Source: Caldisericia bacterium (GTDB lineage: Bacteria > Caldisericota > Caldisericia > JAAYUI01). From it: a stretch of DNA of 45,652 bases. Under the pieces are notes generated by a model, which was not told the DNA's origin, did not search any database, and saw nothing but the letters and a program-made list of their open reading frames with translations. Numbering within the stretch: position 1 is the first letter of the stretch; every line of letters begins with the position of its first letter. Shown one piece after another: positions 1-8,589 of this stretch. Both the position numbers and the translations under genes were made by a program. The stretch covers positions 1 through 45,652 of the forward strand of contig JAGNLA010000013.1 of assembly GCA_017999835.1 (NCBI GenBank), written 5' to 3'.

Positions 1-2
1 TA

Positions 3-761
3 TTGATAATTGAAGCAGCAGTTTTTGGGATAACATCCTGGCTCACCTCTGATTCAGGTGGCGGAATATTCAATCAACTCCCGGCAGTCATTTTCACCAT
101 TGCAAATTCTGTGGCTGCCTACTTTTTGTCTCTTAAGGCAATGAATACCTACGAAACCCATGATGAATCCAGAAGAGTCTGGCGATTCATCATGATAGCC
201 ATGTTCATGCTTTCTGTTGGTAACATAATCTCTTTTCTGCTTAGATATGTCTTCAGGGACATTAACCTAAAGCCACCAACGATTGCCGATTGGCTTGGTT
301 ATATCTGGGTTTTCCCATGCCTGCTTATCGCGCTTGTCAGGAAATACAACCTGGTCAAAACCGTTGGAAAACCAAACTCGATAATGGTGGCTCTGCCAGG
401 TGTGCTGGCTATTTTTGTAATGATGTGCATTCTACTGTCGCCATTTGTGTCCCAGATTTTGTTCAACATCCAACTGAGGCTGATGGCTCTTGGCATTATC
501 GCATTCACGTGCGCAATGCTCATTTACGCATTGTCAATTCTTTCTGAGATCTATACAGGTATTCTCTCTCGATCGTGGAAAACCATCATTGCCGGCATAT
601 TTGTTTTCGCCATTTATTACGTCGGGTATTATTTCATTCTGTCAAACAACTTTTTTGCTGGCACCAAGATCATAAACGACCTGATCATGCCGACACTTGC
701 TCAAACATTACCAATCATGGTCGGTTTGGCTGCCTATTTTGAAATGGATATTATCGGCTAA
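3..761 (+). CDS. Multi-pass integral membrane protein, function unknown (5' end may lie outside window)
   Basis: The readable frame begins at a TTG three bases into the window, so the true start may lie upstream and the gene is best treated as possibly 5'-truncated. The 252 visible residues are strongly hydrophobic and show about seven membrane segments (roughly residues 25-45, 62-80, 96-111, 127-148, 158-178, 194-212, 232-246). The intervening loops are short and there is no catalytic motif that I recognise. The overall look is that of 7TM histidine-kinase-type sensor or transport membrane modules, but no soluble output domain follows. The next gene starts 35 bases later with its own CCGGAGG ribosome binding site on the same strand, so the two may be co-transcribed. 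No function is assigned. Confidence 0.75.
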   Translation: MIIEAAVFGITSWLTSDSGGGIFNQLPAVIFTIANSVAAYFLSLKAMNTYETHDESRRVWRFIMIAMFMLSVGNIISFLLRYVFRDINLKPPTIADWLGYIWVFPCLLIALVRKYNLVKTVGKPNSIMVALPGVLAIFVMMCILLSPFVSQILFNIQLRLMALGIIAFTCAMLIYALSILSEIYTGILSRSWKTIIAGIFVFAIYYVGYYFILSNNFFAGTKIINDLIMPTLAQTLPIMVGLAAYFEMDIIG

Positions 762-796
762 CTACTTAAAGATATTCAACACTCCGGAGGCTTGCC

Positions 797-2836
797 ATGA
801 AAAAGCTGTTGTCGGTTGTTGTGGTGATAATTGTTTCGATATCATTTACGAGTGTTCAATCGGAAGAGCCGGTCAACAGGTTCGAAGAAAGTCTGTCTGC
901 CACAGGATTGAGCATTGCTGATTTGTATTGGCCTCCTCAAAAACTTGCCAGAATTGCTGACAACGACCCGTTTCGTCTCTCCTGGTTCAACGAACTTTGG
1001 TATGAACCGCTCATGGTTCCAAGGATTGTCAACCAGATGTCACAAAGAATCAGCATTTATGGGTCAAACAAAACCAATGAGATAACACTGTTCTTTTTCT
1101 ATGGCTGCGTAAGAACCAACGGTTACATTGCAGCATTCCTCAACGACATGCTGCCTCCGTTGCCAGTTGCCGAGAAAAACCCCTTAACCACTGCACTTCG
1201 AGACATCAACCTCAACCACAAAATCCCATGGACTTCAAAAATTGAAAAACAATATCAAGACGTTGAAAAACAGCTTGACTCCAAAACTGCATTCTTGCTG
1301 GCCAAATACCTGCTTTGCGTCGAACATCTCTACAACGAACGAAAGGTGATCTTTGAAAGCAACTGTGTCGATGCCGATCTGTTCAACAAACTCTGCAAAG
1401 CTTCAATCATGGACACCACTGATTTCTACAGAATTGGCAAGGATTTTGACCAAAAGCAGATGATGTGGGCTGTTTGTCGCGCAGTGTTTACCATTCAGGA
1501 AATAAAAAACTCGATTGTCGATGGAACCTTCAGGCTGCCAGACAAAAAACTCAATCTGGACACTCCGTTTGGCTCAATAATATTGAACGGAACAACACAA
1601 AGCGACAATTATGGAGGCTCAAATTCATGCCTTATAATCGATGCCAGTGGCAACGACAACTACACCGGAAGCCTGGGCGCCACGTCATCGGTTGATAACT
1701 GTGCTTCAGTAATCATTGACGTTACAGGTAACGACACATACCTGTCCAAAGACACCAACCTGCCAAGTTTTGGCGCTGGCGTTCTCGGTCTTGGCATGCT
1801 TGTCGACCTTGAGGGCAACGACAACTACGAAGGCGTGGACTACTCGATGGGTACAGGCATGCTTGGCGCTGGCTTGCTTTACGATTTCAAAGGCGACGAC
1901 AAATACAAGGCCATGTACATGTGCCAGGGTGCTGCTTCGTTTGGTACAGGCACAATAGCCGATTTCGAAGGAAACGACGTCTACGAATGCTACGGCTACG
2001 GTCAGGGATACGGCTACACCAGAGGTTTCGGCATCATGTACGACAAAACAGGTGACGACAACTACATCGCCAATGACACTGACATCATCAGCCCTTCAGC
2101 ACAAAACCCAAAGCACAACACCTCAATGGCTCAAGGCGTTGGCAACGGCAGGAGAGCCGACTATCTCGACGGCAAATCAATGTCCGGAGGATGCGGCATT
2201 CTTGTCGACGACCAGGGCAATGACACCTACAGCTGCGGTGTTTTTGGTCAAGGCACAGCCTATTGGTATGGCGTTGGCGTGCTAAACGACAAAGCCGGAA
2301 ACGACACATACAAAGGTCTCTGGTACGTCCAGGGTGCGACCGCTCACTACGCCATCTCCGAGTTCAAGGATGATGCTGGCGACGACCATTATTATACCTA
2401 CCAGGCAACTTCTTTAGGCACTGGACACGATTTCTCGTGTTCATGGCACATAGACACCGGCGGTAACGACATTTACGACTGCTGGCGAGAAGAAGATGGT
2501 CAGAAACTCTGGGGCGGATTGATGATTGGCTGCGGCAACGAGACCGGTTTTGGTTTCTTTGTAAATATCGGTGGCAACGACATCTACAACGCTCAAGCTG
2601 ACAACATGTTTGGTGGCGCCTATATCGCATCAGGACTGTTCCCTGATGGCATAAGAAACGAGATGCTGTGCATGGGTTATTTCATCGACATTGGCGGCAA
2701 CGACACATACCAAAAGGATTTCTGCAAACAAAACGACAAATGGATCAGGGTTAACCCGGACAGACCAAAAATGCAGGTAGGAATTGGTGTCGATGTTGAA
2801 GACGGATCGTTGTTTATTCCAGGAATTGACAGGTAA
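797..2836 (+). CDS. Exported protein with twelve GND/GDD-x-Tyr repeats (paralogue of 4588-6600)
   Basis: A 679-residue protein with a classical N-terminal signal peptide (two Lys, then a Val/Ile-rich core, ending near residue 22). Residues 25-280 are a non-repetitive N-terminal region rich in Trp, Phe and Cys. From about residue 284 to 640 there are twelve copies of a motif D-x-x-G-(N/D)-D-x-Tyr, most spaced 26-27 residues apart. They are separated by Gly-rich stretches with recurrent Gln-Gly and Gly-x-Gly-x-Leu. This predicts a beta-solenoid-like secreted structure, with the Asp/Asn turns possibly binding metal (inference). It differs from RTX nonapeptides, which recur every nine residues. 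A CCGGAGG ribosome binding site precedes the ATG. A 12-repeat paralogue lies 1.75 kb downstream with the same architecture, including a conserved insert near the seventh repeat. No enzymatic motif is recognised. Confidence 0.85.
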   Translation: MKKLLSVVVVIIVSISFTSVQSEEPVNRFEESLSATGLSIADLYWPPQKLARIADNDPFRLSWFNELWYEPLMVPRIVNQMSQRISIYGSNKTNEITLFFFYGCVRTNGYIAAFLNDMLPPLPVAEKNPLTTALRDINLNHKIPWTSKIEKQYQDVEKQLDSKTAFLLAKYLLCVEHLYNERKVIFESNCVDADLFNKLCKASIMDTTDFYRIGKDFDQKQMMWAVCRAVFTIQEIKNSIVDGTFRLPDKKLNLDTPFGSIILNGTTQSDNYGGSNSCLIIDASGNDNYTGSLGATSSVDNCASVIIDVTGNDTYLSKDTNLPSFGAGVLGLGMLVDLEGNDNYEGVDYSMGTGMLGAGLLYDFKGDDKYKAMYMCQGAASFGTGTIADFEGNDVYECYGYGQGYGYTRGFGIMYDKTGDDNYIANDTDIISPSAQNPKHNTSMAQGVGNGRRADYLDGKSMSGGCGILVDDQGNDTYSCGVFGQGTAYWYGVGVLNDKAGNDTYKGLWYVQGATAHYAISEFKDDAGDDHYYTYQATSLGTGHDFSCSWHIDTGGNDIYDCWREEDGQKLWGGLMIGCGNETGFGFFVNIGGNDIYNAQADNMFGGAYIASGLFPDGIRNEMLCMGYFIDIGGNDTYQKDFCKQNDKWIRVNPDRPKMQVGIGVDVEDGSLFIPGIDR

Positions 2837-2840
2837 AAAA

Positions 2841-3797
2841 ATGGAAATTGTCGATAGGCTGCTCTCAAGCGATGAGCCTTCTGTAGTCTGGAAAACAAAA
2901 AAATACCTACTTGGAATTGACGACCCGAGTGTTAGGTCAGAAATTCCAAAATGCAAGCGAGTGAGAAAACTGCTCTCTGAACAAAACAAAGACGGTTTGA
3001 TCCCGCATCATGTCTATTCAAAATGGTACGGCTCACACTGGGTTCTCATGCACCTTGCAGAGCTTGGCTACCCCGAGAATGACCCTGACATTTGGCCTAT
3101 GGTGGACTATACCCTTGAGAAATGGTTTCGAGCTACTGAAAACAAGGGTCATTTAACAATGATTGACGGCAGACCCAGAAGATGCGCCTCGCAGGAGGCA
3201 AACATCTGTTGGTCAGCAATGAAGCTTGGATTTATGGATGATAGGATACATGAGCTTATTAAACGATTGATTTCCTGGCAGTGGGATGATGGTGGTTGGA
3301 ACTGTGACAAGAATCCGACTGCCATAAATTCTTCGTTTCACGAATCCGCAATCCCTCTTCGGGCAATATCGTTGTACGCTGATAAAGCTGGCGACACGAA
3401 AGCCAAGGAATCAGCAAAGAGAGTAAGTGAGATATTCCTCAAAAGAAAACTCTACAAAAAACAAAACAGCGATGAGGTGATGTTCAACCGCATTGACAAG
3501 ATAGGCATACCGGCAACTTGGCACTATGATTTCTTTTTTGGGTTGAAAGTGATGGCTGAATCTGGGTTTATAACCGATCCAAGATGCAATGACGCGTTAG
3601 GCCTGCTTGAGTCAAAAAGATTACCAGATGGCGGCTTTCCAGCCGAGTATCGGTACTATTCGCTTTGGGATGGCAAAAAAGAGAAGCGTGCAAGTGGAAC
3701 GTCACTGGTAGATTGGTCGCCAGTTTCAAAAAAGGTGTTCAACCCGTTCGTAACCGTTGACGCGCTCCATGTCTTGAAAGTTGCTGGCAGGATATAG
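2841..3797 (+). CDS. Alpha/alpha-toroid protein related to the prenyltransferase / squalene-cyclase fold
   Basis: The ATG at 2841, four bases after the stop of the upstream GND-repeat gene, is preferred over one at 2784 that would lie inside that gene; this gives 318 residues. The sequence is all-helical, with regularly spaced Trp and Gly and a QW-like motif (Trp-Gln-Trp-Asp-Asp-Gly-Gly-Trp-Asn) near residue 160. A second Asp-Gly-Gly-Phe-Pro occurs near residue 270. These are hallmarks of the terpenoid cyclase/protein prenyltransferase alpha-alpha barrel. I do not see the DxDD acid motif of squalene-hopene cyclases, nor a signal peptide, so it is probably cytoplasmic, with unknown or non-cyclase function. 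It is likely co-transcribed with the repeat protein upstream. It faces the methyltransferase-like gene with a single base between the two stop codons. Confidence 0.8.
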   Translation: MEIVDRLLSSDEPSVVWKTKKYLLGIDDPSVRSEIPKCKRVRKLLSEQNKDGLIPHHVYSKWYGSHWVLMHLAELGYPENDPDIWPMVDYTLEKWFRATENKGHLTMIDGRPRRCASQEANICWSAMKLGFMDDRIHELIKRLISWQWDDGGWNCDKNPTAINSSFHESAIPLRAISLYADKAGDTKAKESAKRVSEIFLKRKLYKKQNSDEVMFNRIDKIGIPATWHYDFFFGLKVMAESGFITDPRCNDALGLLESKRLPDGGFPAEYRYYSLWDGKKEKRASGTSLVDWSPVSKKVFNPFVTVDALHVLKVAGRI

Positions 3798-3798
3798 G

Positions 3799-4473
3799 TC
3801 ACCAGACTCCAGGGATAACACGGTACTTAGTTTCTCTTGTGTACTGCTCATATCCTGGCAGTTCTTCTTTCAGTGTTTTTTCTTCGAGAACAATCCTTGT
3901 TACCAACAGCCCTGTCACAATAGCAACCGGCACATACATCCACAAAGTTGAGAGAATCAGTGGCATCAACCAGTAGGAAAACATCGCTCCGGCATAGCCA
4001 GGATGTCTGACTATCCTGTAAGGGCCTTCCTCGCAAACTGTCTGACCTCTGTCGGACTGAATCCTGACTACTGAAGAGAAAAATCGGTTTGTCTGCATTG
4101 CCCAGTTGCTAAAAAACAAAAAACCAGTGTAGAGAACGCTGGCAACTATTTGTACGACCAACGGCAGCTGTAGACTCCAGGCAAATCTCCTGTCCAAACC
4201 AGCCACAACAAGGAAAGTAAAGCTACCATAAACAATTATTTTTGAAAGGATTTTGTCAAAAGGTTTAGGTTGTTCCGCTGGTTTGACCCTTTCTCGGATA
4301 AGCTCCGGATTTTTCGCATTCAAAACAAACATCTCAGCGCCAGTTACGCCAAAGGTTAGCACGATAAACACCCAGCCCATCACCCAGTTCCATTCCCAGG
4401 GGATGCCAAGCAGCAAGAGCGTATAAATGGCCAGTCCAGTAGCTAATTTTAAAAGAAGAAGAGCTACAGGCAT
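3799..4473 (-). CDS. Isoprenylcysteine carboxyl methyltransferase (ICMT)/PEMT-family membrane protein
   Basis: A 224-residue multi-pass membrane protein. The start at 4473 is chosen because AAGGAGG sits just upstream; a longer frame reaching 4572 would add 33 charged residues without a ribosome binding site. The C-terminal third carries the family signature Arg-x-x-Arg-His-Pro-Gly-Tyr-x-Gly, followed by a membrane segment and a Glu-Glu-x-x-Leu...Tyr-x-x-Tyr-x-x-x-Thr-Lys-Tyr-Arg stretch. This is the SAM-binding region of bacterial ICMT-like and phospholipid N-methyltransferase homologues. The family methylates lipid-linked or small hydrophobic acceptors at the cytoplasmic membrane; the substrate here is unknown. 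It lies between two GND-repeat paralogues and is convergent with the toroid protein. No CaaX-terminated protein is visible nearby, so classical protein prenylation is not supported. Confidence 0.85.
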   Translation of the reverse strand: MPVALLLLKLATGLAIYTLLLLGIPWEWNWVMGWVFIVLTFGVTGAEMFVLNAKNPELIRERVKPAEQPKPFDKILSKIIVYGSFTFLVVAGLDRRFAWSLQLPLVVQIVASVLYTGFLFFSNWAMQTNRFFSSVVRIQSDRGQTVCEEGPYRIVRHPGYAGAMFSYWLMPLILSTLWMYVPVAIVTGLLVTRIVLEEKTLKEELPGYEQYTRETKYRVIPGVW

Positions 4474-4541
4474 TTTAAACCTCCTTGTCGTTTTTCTAAT
4501 TTCTTTGACACCTGAGGAGTGAAAAGATCTTTGCAAACAAA

Positions 4542-4569
4542 GTGACAAATACTGGTTTTTTGTTATCAT
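4542..4569 (+). promoter_or_regulatory. Predicted sigma70-type promoter for the second GND-repeat gene
   Basis: GTGACA (4542-4547) and TATCAT (4564-4569) are separated by 16 nt, and a TGT precedes the -10 as an extended element. A GAGGTG ribosome binding site and the ATG at 4588 follow. The same TATCAT -10 occurs upstream of tRNA-Phe in this window. Confidence 0.55.
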
Positions 4570-4587
4570 CAATTGTTGAGGTGAAAG

Positions 4588-6600
4588 ATGAAGAAGATGA
4601 TTCTCCTGGTTGTCGCTTTTCTAATGGTTTTTCCAACTTCAGTAAGCTTTGCTGAAAAAACACCTGACCGATTCATCGAGCTGCTTGCAAAAGCCGGGCT
4701 TGAACCATCTGATCTGTCGTGGAACATGTGGAATATTGGCGACTTTCAGAGAGACCCATTCAGATTTCCCTGGTTTGATGAACTCCACCAAAGACCTCTC
4801 GAAGTACCTTACGATGCCAAAATGACACTTGGCAGGTTTGAAATGATAAAAACCGTCAGGGGTGCAGTAGTGATGTGCGCAAGACGGTCAGGCAACGAGG
4901 TCTCCAGGTGGGATTTTGGTCCAAAGCCGGTCATTGCCAAGGAAAACCCATTCTATGAGAGTTTGTTGACACTTTACACTCAAAGCAACTGGAAGCTGAC
5001 CGACAAAGGCAAAGATGATCTTAAAACCAAATGTTCCGCCTTGAGTCCAAAATGGCAATCCATGATGGCTGAATTTGTCGGTTATGCCATGCAAGTTTGT
5101 AAATACCGAGACCTTGCCATGAGAAAGATCCCTTGCGAAAAATGGGATGACATTTTCAAGCGTTGTTCGATGTTGCTCGATTCTGGTTCAGATTTCCCGA
5201 TTGACACCTACGACGCTGGTCTAGCTATGGATTTTCGCTGGCTCTATTATGCTGCAGCCCAAGGATCGCTTGCTGTTGACAAGATGGTTGCGTTGCTTGG
5301 GACCGAACTCCCGACTAGTGTAGACATCCCAACTCCACTTGGACAGATAACAATTTCAGGTTCCGAGTCAACCAGTTACAACTGTATAAATCAACTCCTG
5401 CTCATCGACACTACCGGCGACGACAACTATTCTGGTTATGTCGGCTCAAACGCAAGCATTGACAATCCTTTCTCGGTTTGTATCGACGTCTCAGGCAATG
5501 ACAAGTACACCGATGACACCGGCATTCATCCTCAGTGCGGTTCAGGTAGGTTCGGCTTTGGAGTGCTGGTGGACATGGCTGGTGACGACAAGTACAAGTC
5601 GGAAACCATCAGTCAGGGTTCTGGATGTTTCGGAGTTGGAATCCTCAAGGACATGACCGGCAACGACACCTATGACGGCAAGTTTGACTGTCAAGGCGCT
5701 GGTGAGTTTGGAATCGGCGTGCTTCAGGATTTGGGTGGAAATGACTATTACCACAGCTTCTTTGGCTCACAAGGATTTGGGTTCACACAAGGGATTGGCC
5801 TTCTTCAGGACAAAGCTGGCGACGATGTTTTCGAAGCCGATGACAAGGAAATCATCAACCCCTCGGCGCAATCAGCACAGCACAACGCTTCATTTTGCCA
5901 GGGAGCAGGTTTTGGTTCCAGGGCAGAGCTTGATAACGGCCATTCCATGAGCGGTGGTGTTGGTGTTTTGCAGGACATGAAAGGCAATGACAAGTACTTA
6001 TGCGGGGTGTTCGGCCAAGGAGTTGCTTACTGGCATGCTTTCGGCATCTTGAGCGACTACGAAGGCGACGACTCCTACCTTGGCGCCTGGTACGTCCAGG
6101 GGGCTGCGGCACATTTTGGCATTGCATACTTCCAGGACAGAGCCGGAAACGACACCTATCAGGCGACCATGGCAACATCGATTGGAACAGGACACGATGT
6201 GTCCCTGGCCTTCCACATAGACCTTGGCGGCAACGACACCTACAACGCCTGGCGCACCGAAGACGGCAAAAAGGTTGATGCCGGCTTGTGTGTCGGCGCT
6301 GGCAACGCCAACGGCATGGGATTTTTCGTAAACATTGGTGGGGACGACAACTATGACGTAGGCTCAGGCAGAACGCTCGGAACCTACGGCGATCCTGCGC
6401 CATGCGGCAATGGTTTCATGCGCGAAAAAATGATAAACATCGGTGTGTTTATCGACATCGGCGGGCAGGACAACTATCGGGTTGAAGGGGTTGGCAACGA
6501 CAAAACCTGGCAGGCAAAACCGTTTGACTGCTCTACCAGAAACATCGATTTCGGGCTTGGTGGAGACTTTGCTGACGGAGTGATCGAGTCGCTGTTTTAA
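4588..6600 (+). CDS. Exported protein with twelve GND/GDD-x-Tyr repeats (paralogue of 797-2836)
   Basis: A 670-residue protein with a signal peptide (Lys-Lys, hydrophobic core, cleavage near Ser-Phe-Ala at about residue 22). Like its paralogue it has an N-terminal non-repeated region of about 270 residues that begins with the same Arg-Phe...Gly-Leu pattern. Twelve G-(N/D/Q)-D-x-(Y/F) repeats follow between about residues 277 and 630, at roughly 26-27-residue spacing. One repeat has Phe instead of Tyr and the last has Gly-Gln-Asp. The Ser-Ala-Gln...His-Asn insert and Ser-Met-Ser-Gly-Gly segment match the paralogue. It is preceded by its own promoter and a GAGGTG ribosome binding site, so it is probably regulated separately from the first copy. 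It is presumably surface-exposed or secreted and structural; no catalytic motif is seen. Confidence 0.85.
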   Translation: MKKMILLVVAFLMVFPTSVSFAEKTPDRFIELLAKAGLEPSDLSWNMWNIGDFQRDPFRFPWFDELHQRPLEVPYDAKMTLGRFEMIKTVRGAVVMCARRSGNEVSRWDFGPKPVIAKENPFYESLLTLYTQSNWKLTDKGKDDLKTKCSALSPKWQSMMAEFVGYAMQVCKYRDLAMRKIPCEKWDDIFKRCSMLLDSGSDFPIDTYDAGLAMDFRWLYYAAAQGSLAVDKMVALLGTELPTSVDIPTPLGQITISGSESTSYNCINQLLLIDTTGDDNYSGYVGSNASIDNPFSVCIDVSGNDKYTDDTGIHPQCGSGRFGFGVLVDMAGDDKYKSETISQGSGCFGVGILKDMTGNDTYDGKFDCQGAGEFGIGVLQDLGGNDYYHSFFGSQGFGFTQGIGLLQDKAGDDVFEADDKEIINPSAQSAQHNASFCQGAGFGSRAELDNGHSMSGGVGVLQDMKGNDKYLCGVFGQGVAYWHAFGILSDYEGDDSYLGAWYVQGAAAHFGIAYFQDRAGNDTYQATMATSIGTGHDVSLAFHIDLGGNDTYNAWRTEDGKKVDAGLCVGAGNANGMGFFVNIGGDDNYDVGSGRTLGTYGDPAPCGNGFMREKMINIGVFIDIGGQDNYRVEGVGNDKTWQAKPFDCSTRNIDFGLGGDFADGVIESLF

Positions 6601-6618
6601 AAAAACCATTTCTCCGAA

Positions 6619-8511
6619 TCATTCTGCCTCCTCATATATAAAAATGTCAGTACCCATCTTATCCTTGATTGGCCCTATTACCTTCATAAAATCACCTACA
6701 AGTTCAGCAAGATTAGCGCCTTTTATTGTTGTTCTCATTGGACTTGTGATGTCATCTGGGCTTACTTGTTTGGGGAATGCAACAATTTCAGCCAAAGGTG
6801 GGATATTTGGATTCATAATTGAGCTAGATGTTATCATATATTGCCAGGAAAAATCTGGATCAAGTTCTTCTTTTGTTGGCGTGGAGCCGGTTTTGAGTTT
6901 TGTTATCAATCCTGTTTTAATATCCAAAAGCATGGTTTCCAATTTGACATTATTGTAACCAAGCCTGCGTAAGCACGCAAACACAACAGTTTTTTTGCCT
7001 TTCCAGAATGAACCACCAATAATGTCGGTAATCGCATCATTATATCCCTGACCATACTGTTTTACTAATTCATCTTTTATGTTCCAAACGTTTTTACATT
7101 GGTAGTCAGAAACAAAAACACATCTGCTATCTTTGTTGATTGGGGTTGGAAATTTTGCGTCTGAACAAATGAAAGGGTCTTGTGGGGACATCCATCCAAC
7201 AACTCCAAGAGACTGGTCAGCCCAACAAACCCATGGTTTCAGAGGTGCATATTCATCAATCTGCTTTGAGGTCAAGTCTGATAAATTAATACTAACATAT
7301 TTGGCAGTAGCAATAGGTGTTTGTTTTAACTGCATCGGATGAGCGTCTTTTATCCTCGGGTAATTGCTAAAATCAGTGCTCTTCACTAGTTTGTTGTCTT
7401 TGGTAGCTTCGACAAGAATTAGCTCATTATCACGCCAATATACAGGGTAGAGGCATGTACCGATTTCTTTAATAAGTGTATCACCTTCGGAAGGTTTGGG
7501 GTCATAATAAAACGTTGTAAATAAACCAATTAGTTTATAGCTTAGCTTCTTACGTTCACATATGAAGAAATAATGGCTTTTCACTAGTTTTAATCTTCTG
7601 CCATCTTCAATAGTACTCTCTTTAGGTTTTAAACCTTTTTGAGTATAGTACACGCTATATTTCAAATCAGGTGATAAGCCAATAAGTTTTGTCCAAGTAT
7701 AATCGCGAGTATGACCATCGACCGATTCTGGCATGTATGGATCACGATATGGATCTTTGACAATTGGAAAATTGATTGTCTCATACTCTTTCAATTCGCC
7801 TGTATGAGGATTCAATCTGCAGAAACTCTCATAAGAATCTACAATTGTTGAATTCTCTGAAACTCTTTTGCTGCTTCTTATATTATGCTTGGTCTGGTAA
7901 ACGCATATTGATGGATAACCAATAGTTTGTTCAGATACCAAGCCGTTATTATCGGTTATAACTAATTTGTCATTATCTTGTACTATTTTATTGATTTCAA
8001 ACCCTTTTTGAGACTTTATCAACGTGTGCTCTTCCAGTTTACCGTCAACAAGGACTACTTTGACGATATTTGTTCCAGTAACTACAATATTTTGTTTTTG
8101 TTTCGATTTTGGGTCATAGGTTACTTTTATGTCAGGTCTCCCAACAACTTCGATAGACGCATTGAATGTTTTGGAAGGAGGATTTTTAGGTGTTGCTACA
8201 AAAATGAGGTTGTATTTCCCAGGTTTTAGTTCAGGGATGCTTATCGTGTCTTTCCACAGCGACCCTTCAGGTTTAATGGCGCTGACTTTGACTTGGTCTT
8301 TGAAGCCATACGATACAGACTGCAAGGGCTCGTTGAATTCAACAGTTGCTTCTATATCTGAGCCTGGGTAAGTTTTTGTGCTAGATAGAAAAATTGAACC
8401 TGATTGATCGGAAGCAACCTTGTTGCCTGTGATCTCTTTTTTAGTTTGTGTGGTGCCACAACCTGATGCCATAACCATAAATACAGAAATAACGGCTAGA
8501 ATCTTTTTCAT
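6619..8511 (-). CDS. Large predicted lipoprotein, function unknown
   Basis: A 630-residue protein with a type II signal peptide: Lys-Lys, a hydrophobic stretch, and a lipobox ending Met-Ala-Ser-Gly-Cys at residue 18. It is therefore predicted to be lipid-anchored outside the cytoplasmic membrane. Residues about 40-130 look like an Ig-like beta-sandwich domain (a Pro/Gly-rich segment resembling 'yPGK/ekynl' strands). The remainder is beta-rich with many Tyr, Trp and Asp and could form a propeller, but I cannot assign a family. A GGAGGG ribosome binding site precedes the ATG. The gene converges with the GND-repeat gene, with an 18-base gap. Codon use is somewhat AT-richer than in the flanking genes. 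Confidence 0.8.
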   Translation of the reverse strand: MKKILAVISVFMVMASGCGTTQTKKEITGNKVASDQSGSIFLSSTKTYPGSDIEATVEFNEPLQSVSYGFKDQVKVSAIKPEGSLWKDTISIPELKPGKYNLIFVATPKNPPSKTFNASIEVVGRPDIKVTYDPKSKQKQNIVVTGTNIVKVVLVDGKLEEHTLIKSQKGFEINKIVQDNDKLVITDNNGLVSEQTIGYPSICVYQTKHNIRSSKRVSENSTIVDSYESFCRLNPHTGELKEYETINFPIVKDPYRDPYMPESVDGHTRDYTWTKLIGLSPDLKYSVYYTQKGLKPKESTIEDGRRLKLVKSHYFFICERKKLSYKLIGLFTTFYYDPKPSEGDTLIKEIGTCLYPVYWRDNELILVEATKDNKLVKSTDFSNYPRIKDAHPMQLKQTPIATAKYVSINLSDLTSKQIDEYAPLKPWVCWADQSLGVVGWMSPQDPFICSDAKFPTPINKDSRCVFVSDYQCKNVWNIKDELVKQYGQGYNDAITDIIGGSFWKGKKTVVFACLRRLGYNNVKLETMLLDIKTGLITKLKTGSTPTKEELDPDFSWQYMITSSSIMNPNIPPLAEIVAFPKQVSPDDITSPMRTTIKGANLAELVGDFMKVIGPIKDKMGTDIFIYEEAE

Positions 8512-8589
8512 GCGCCCTCCATATTCGATATCGATAATATGATTTTAATTCAACAAGATAAATAGTAAATACCCAACATGCCAGTCAAA

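Noticed and set aside
2784-2840. Upstream start for the toroid protein at 2784.
   Set aside because: It would lie within the coding end of the repeat gene and has no ribosome binding site; the ATG at 2841 fits the operon.
2841-4473. A bacterial protein prenylation and methylation pathway.
   Set aside because: No protein here ends in CaaX, and the toroid protein has no identified zinc ligands or partner subunit.
5855-6403. Long open frames antisense to the GND-repeat genes, rich in Arg, Cys and His.
   Set aside because: They mirror the repeated codon pattern of the coding strand, have odd composition and no ribosome binding site.
797-6600. Classical RTX calcium-binding repeats.
   Set aside because: Period is 26-27 residues rather than 9, and the sequence lacks the GGxGxDxUx nonapeptide.
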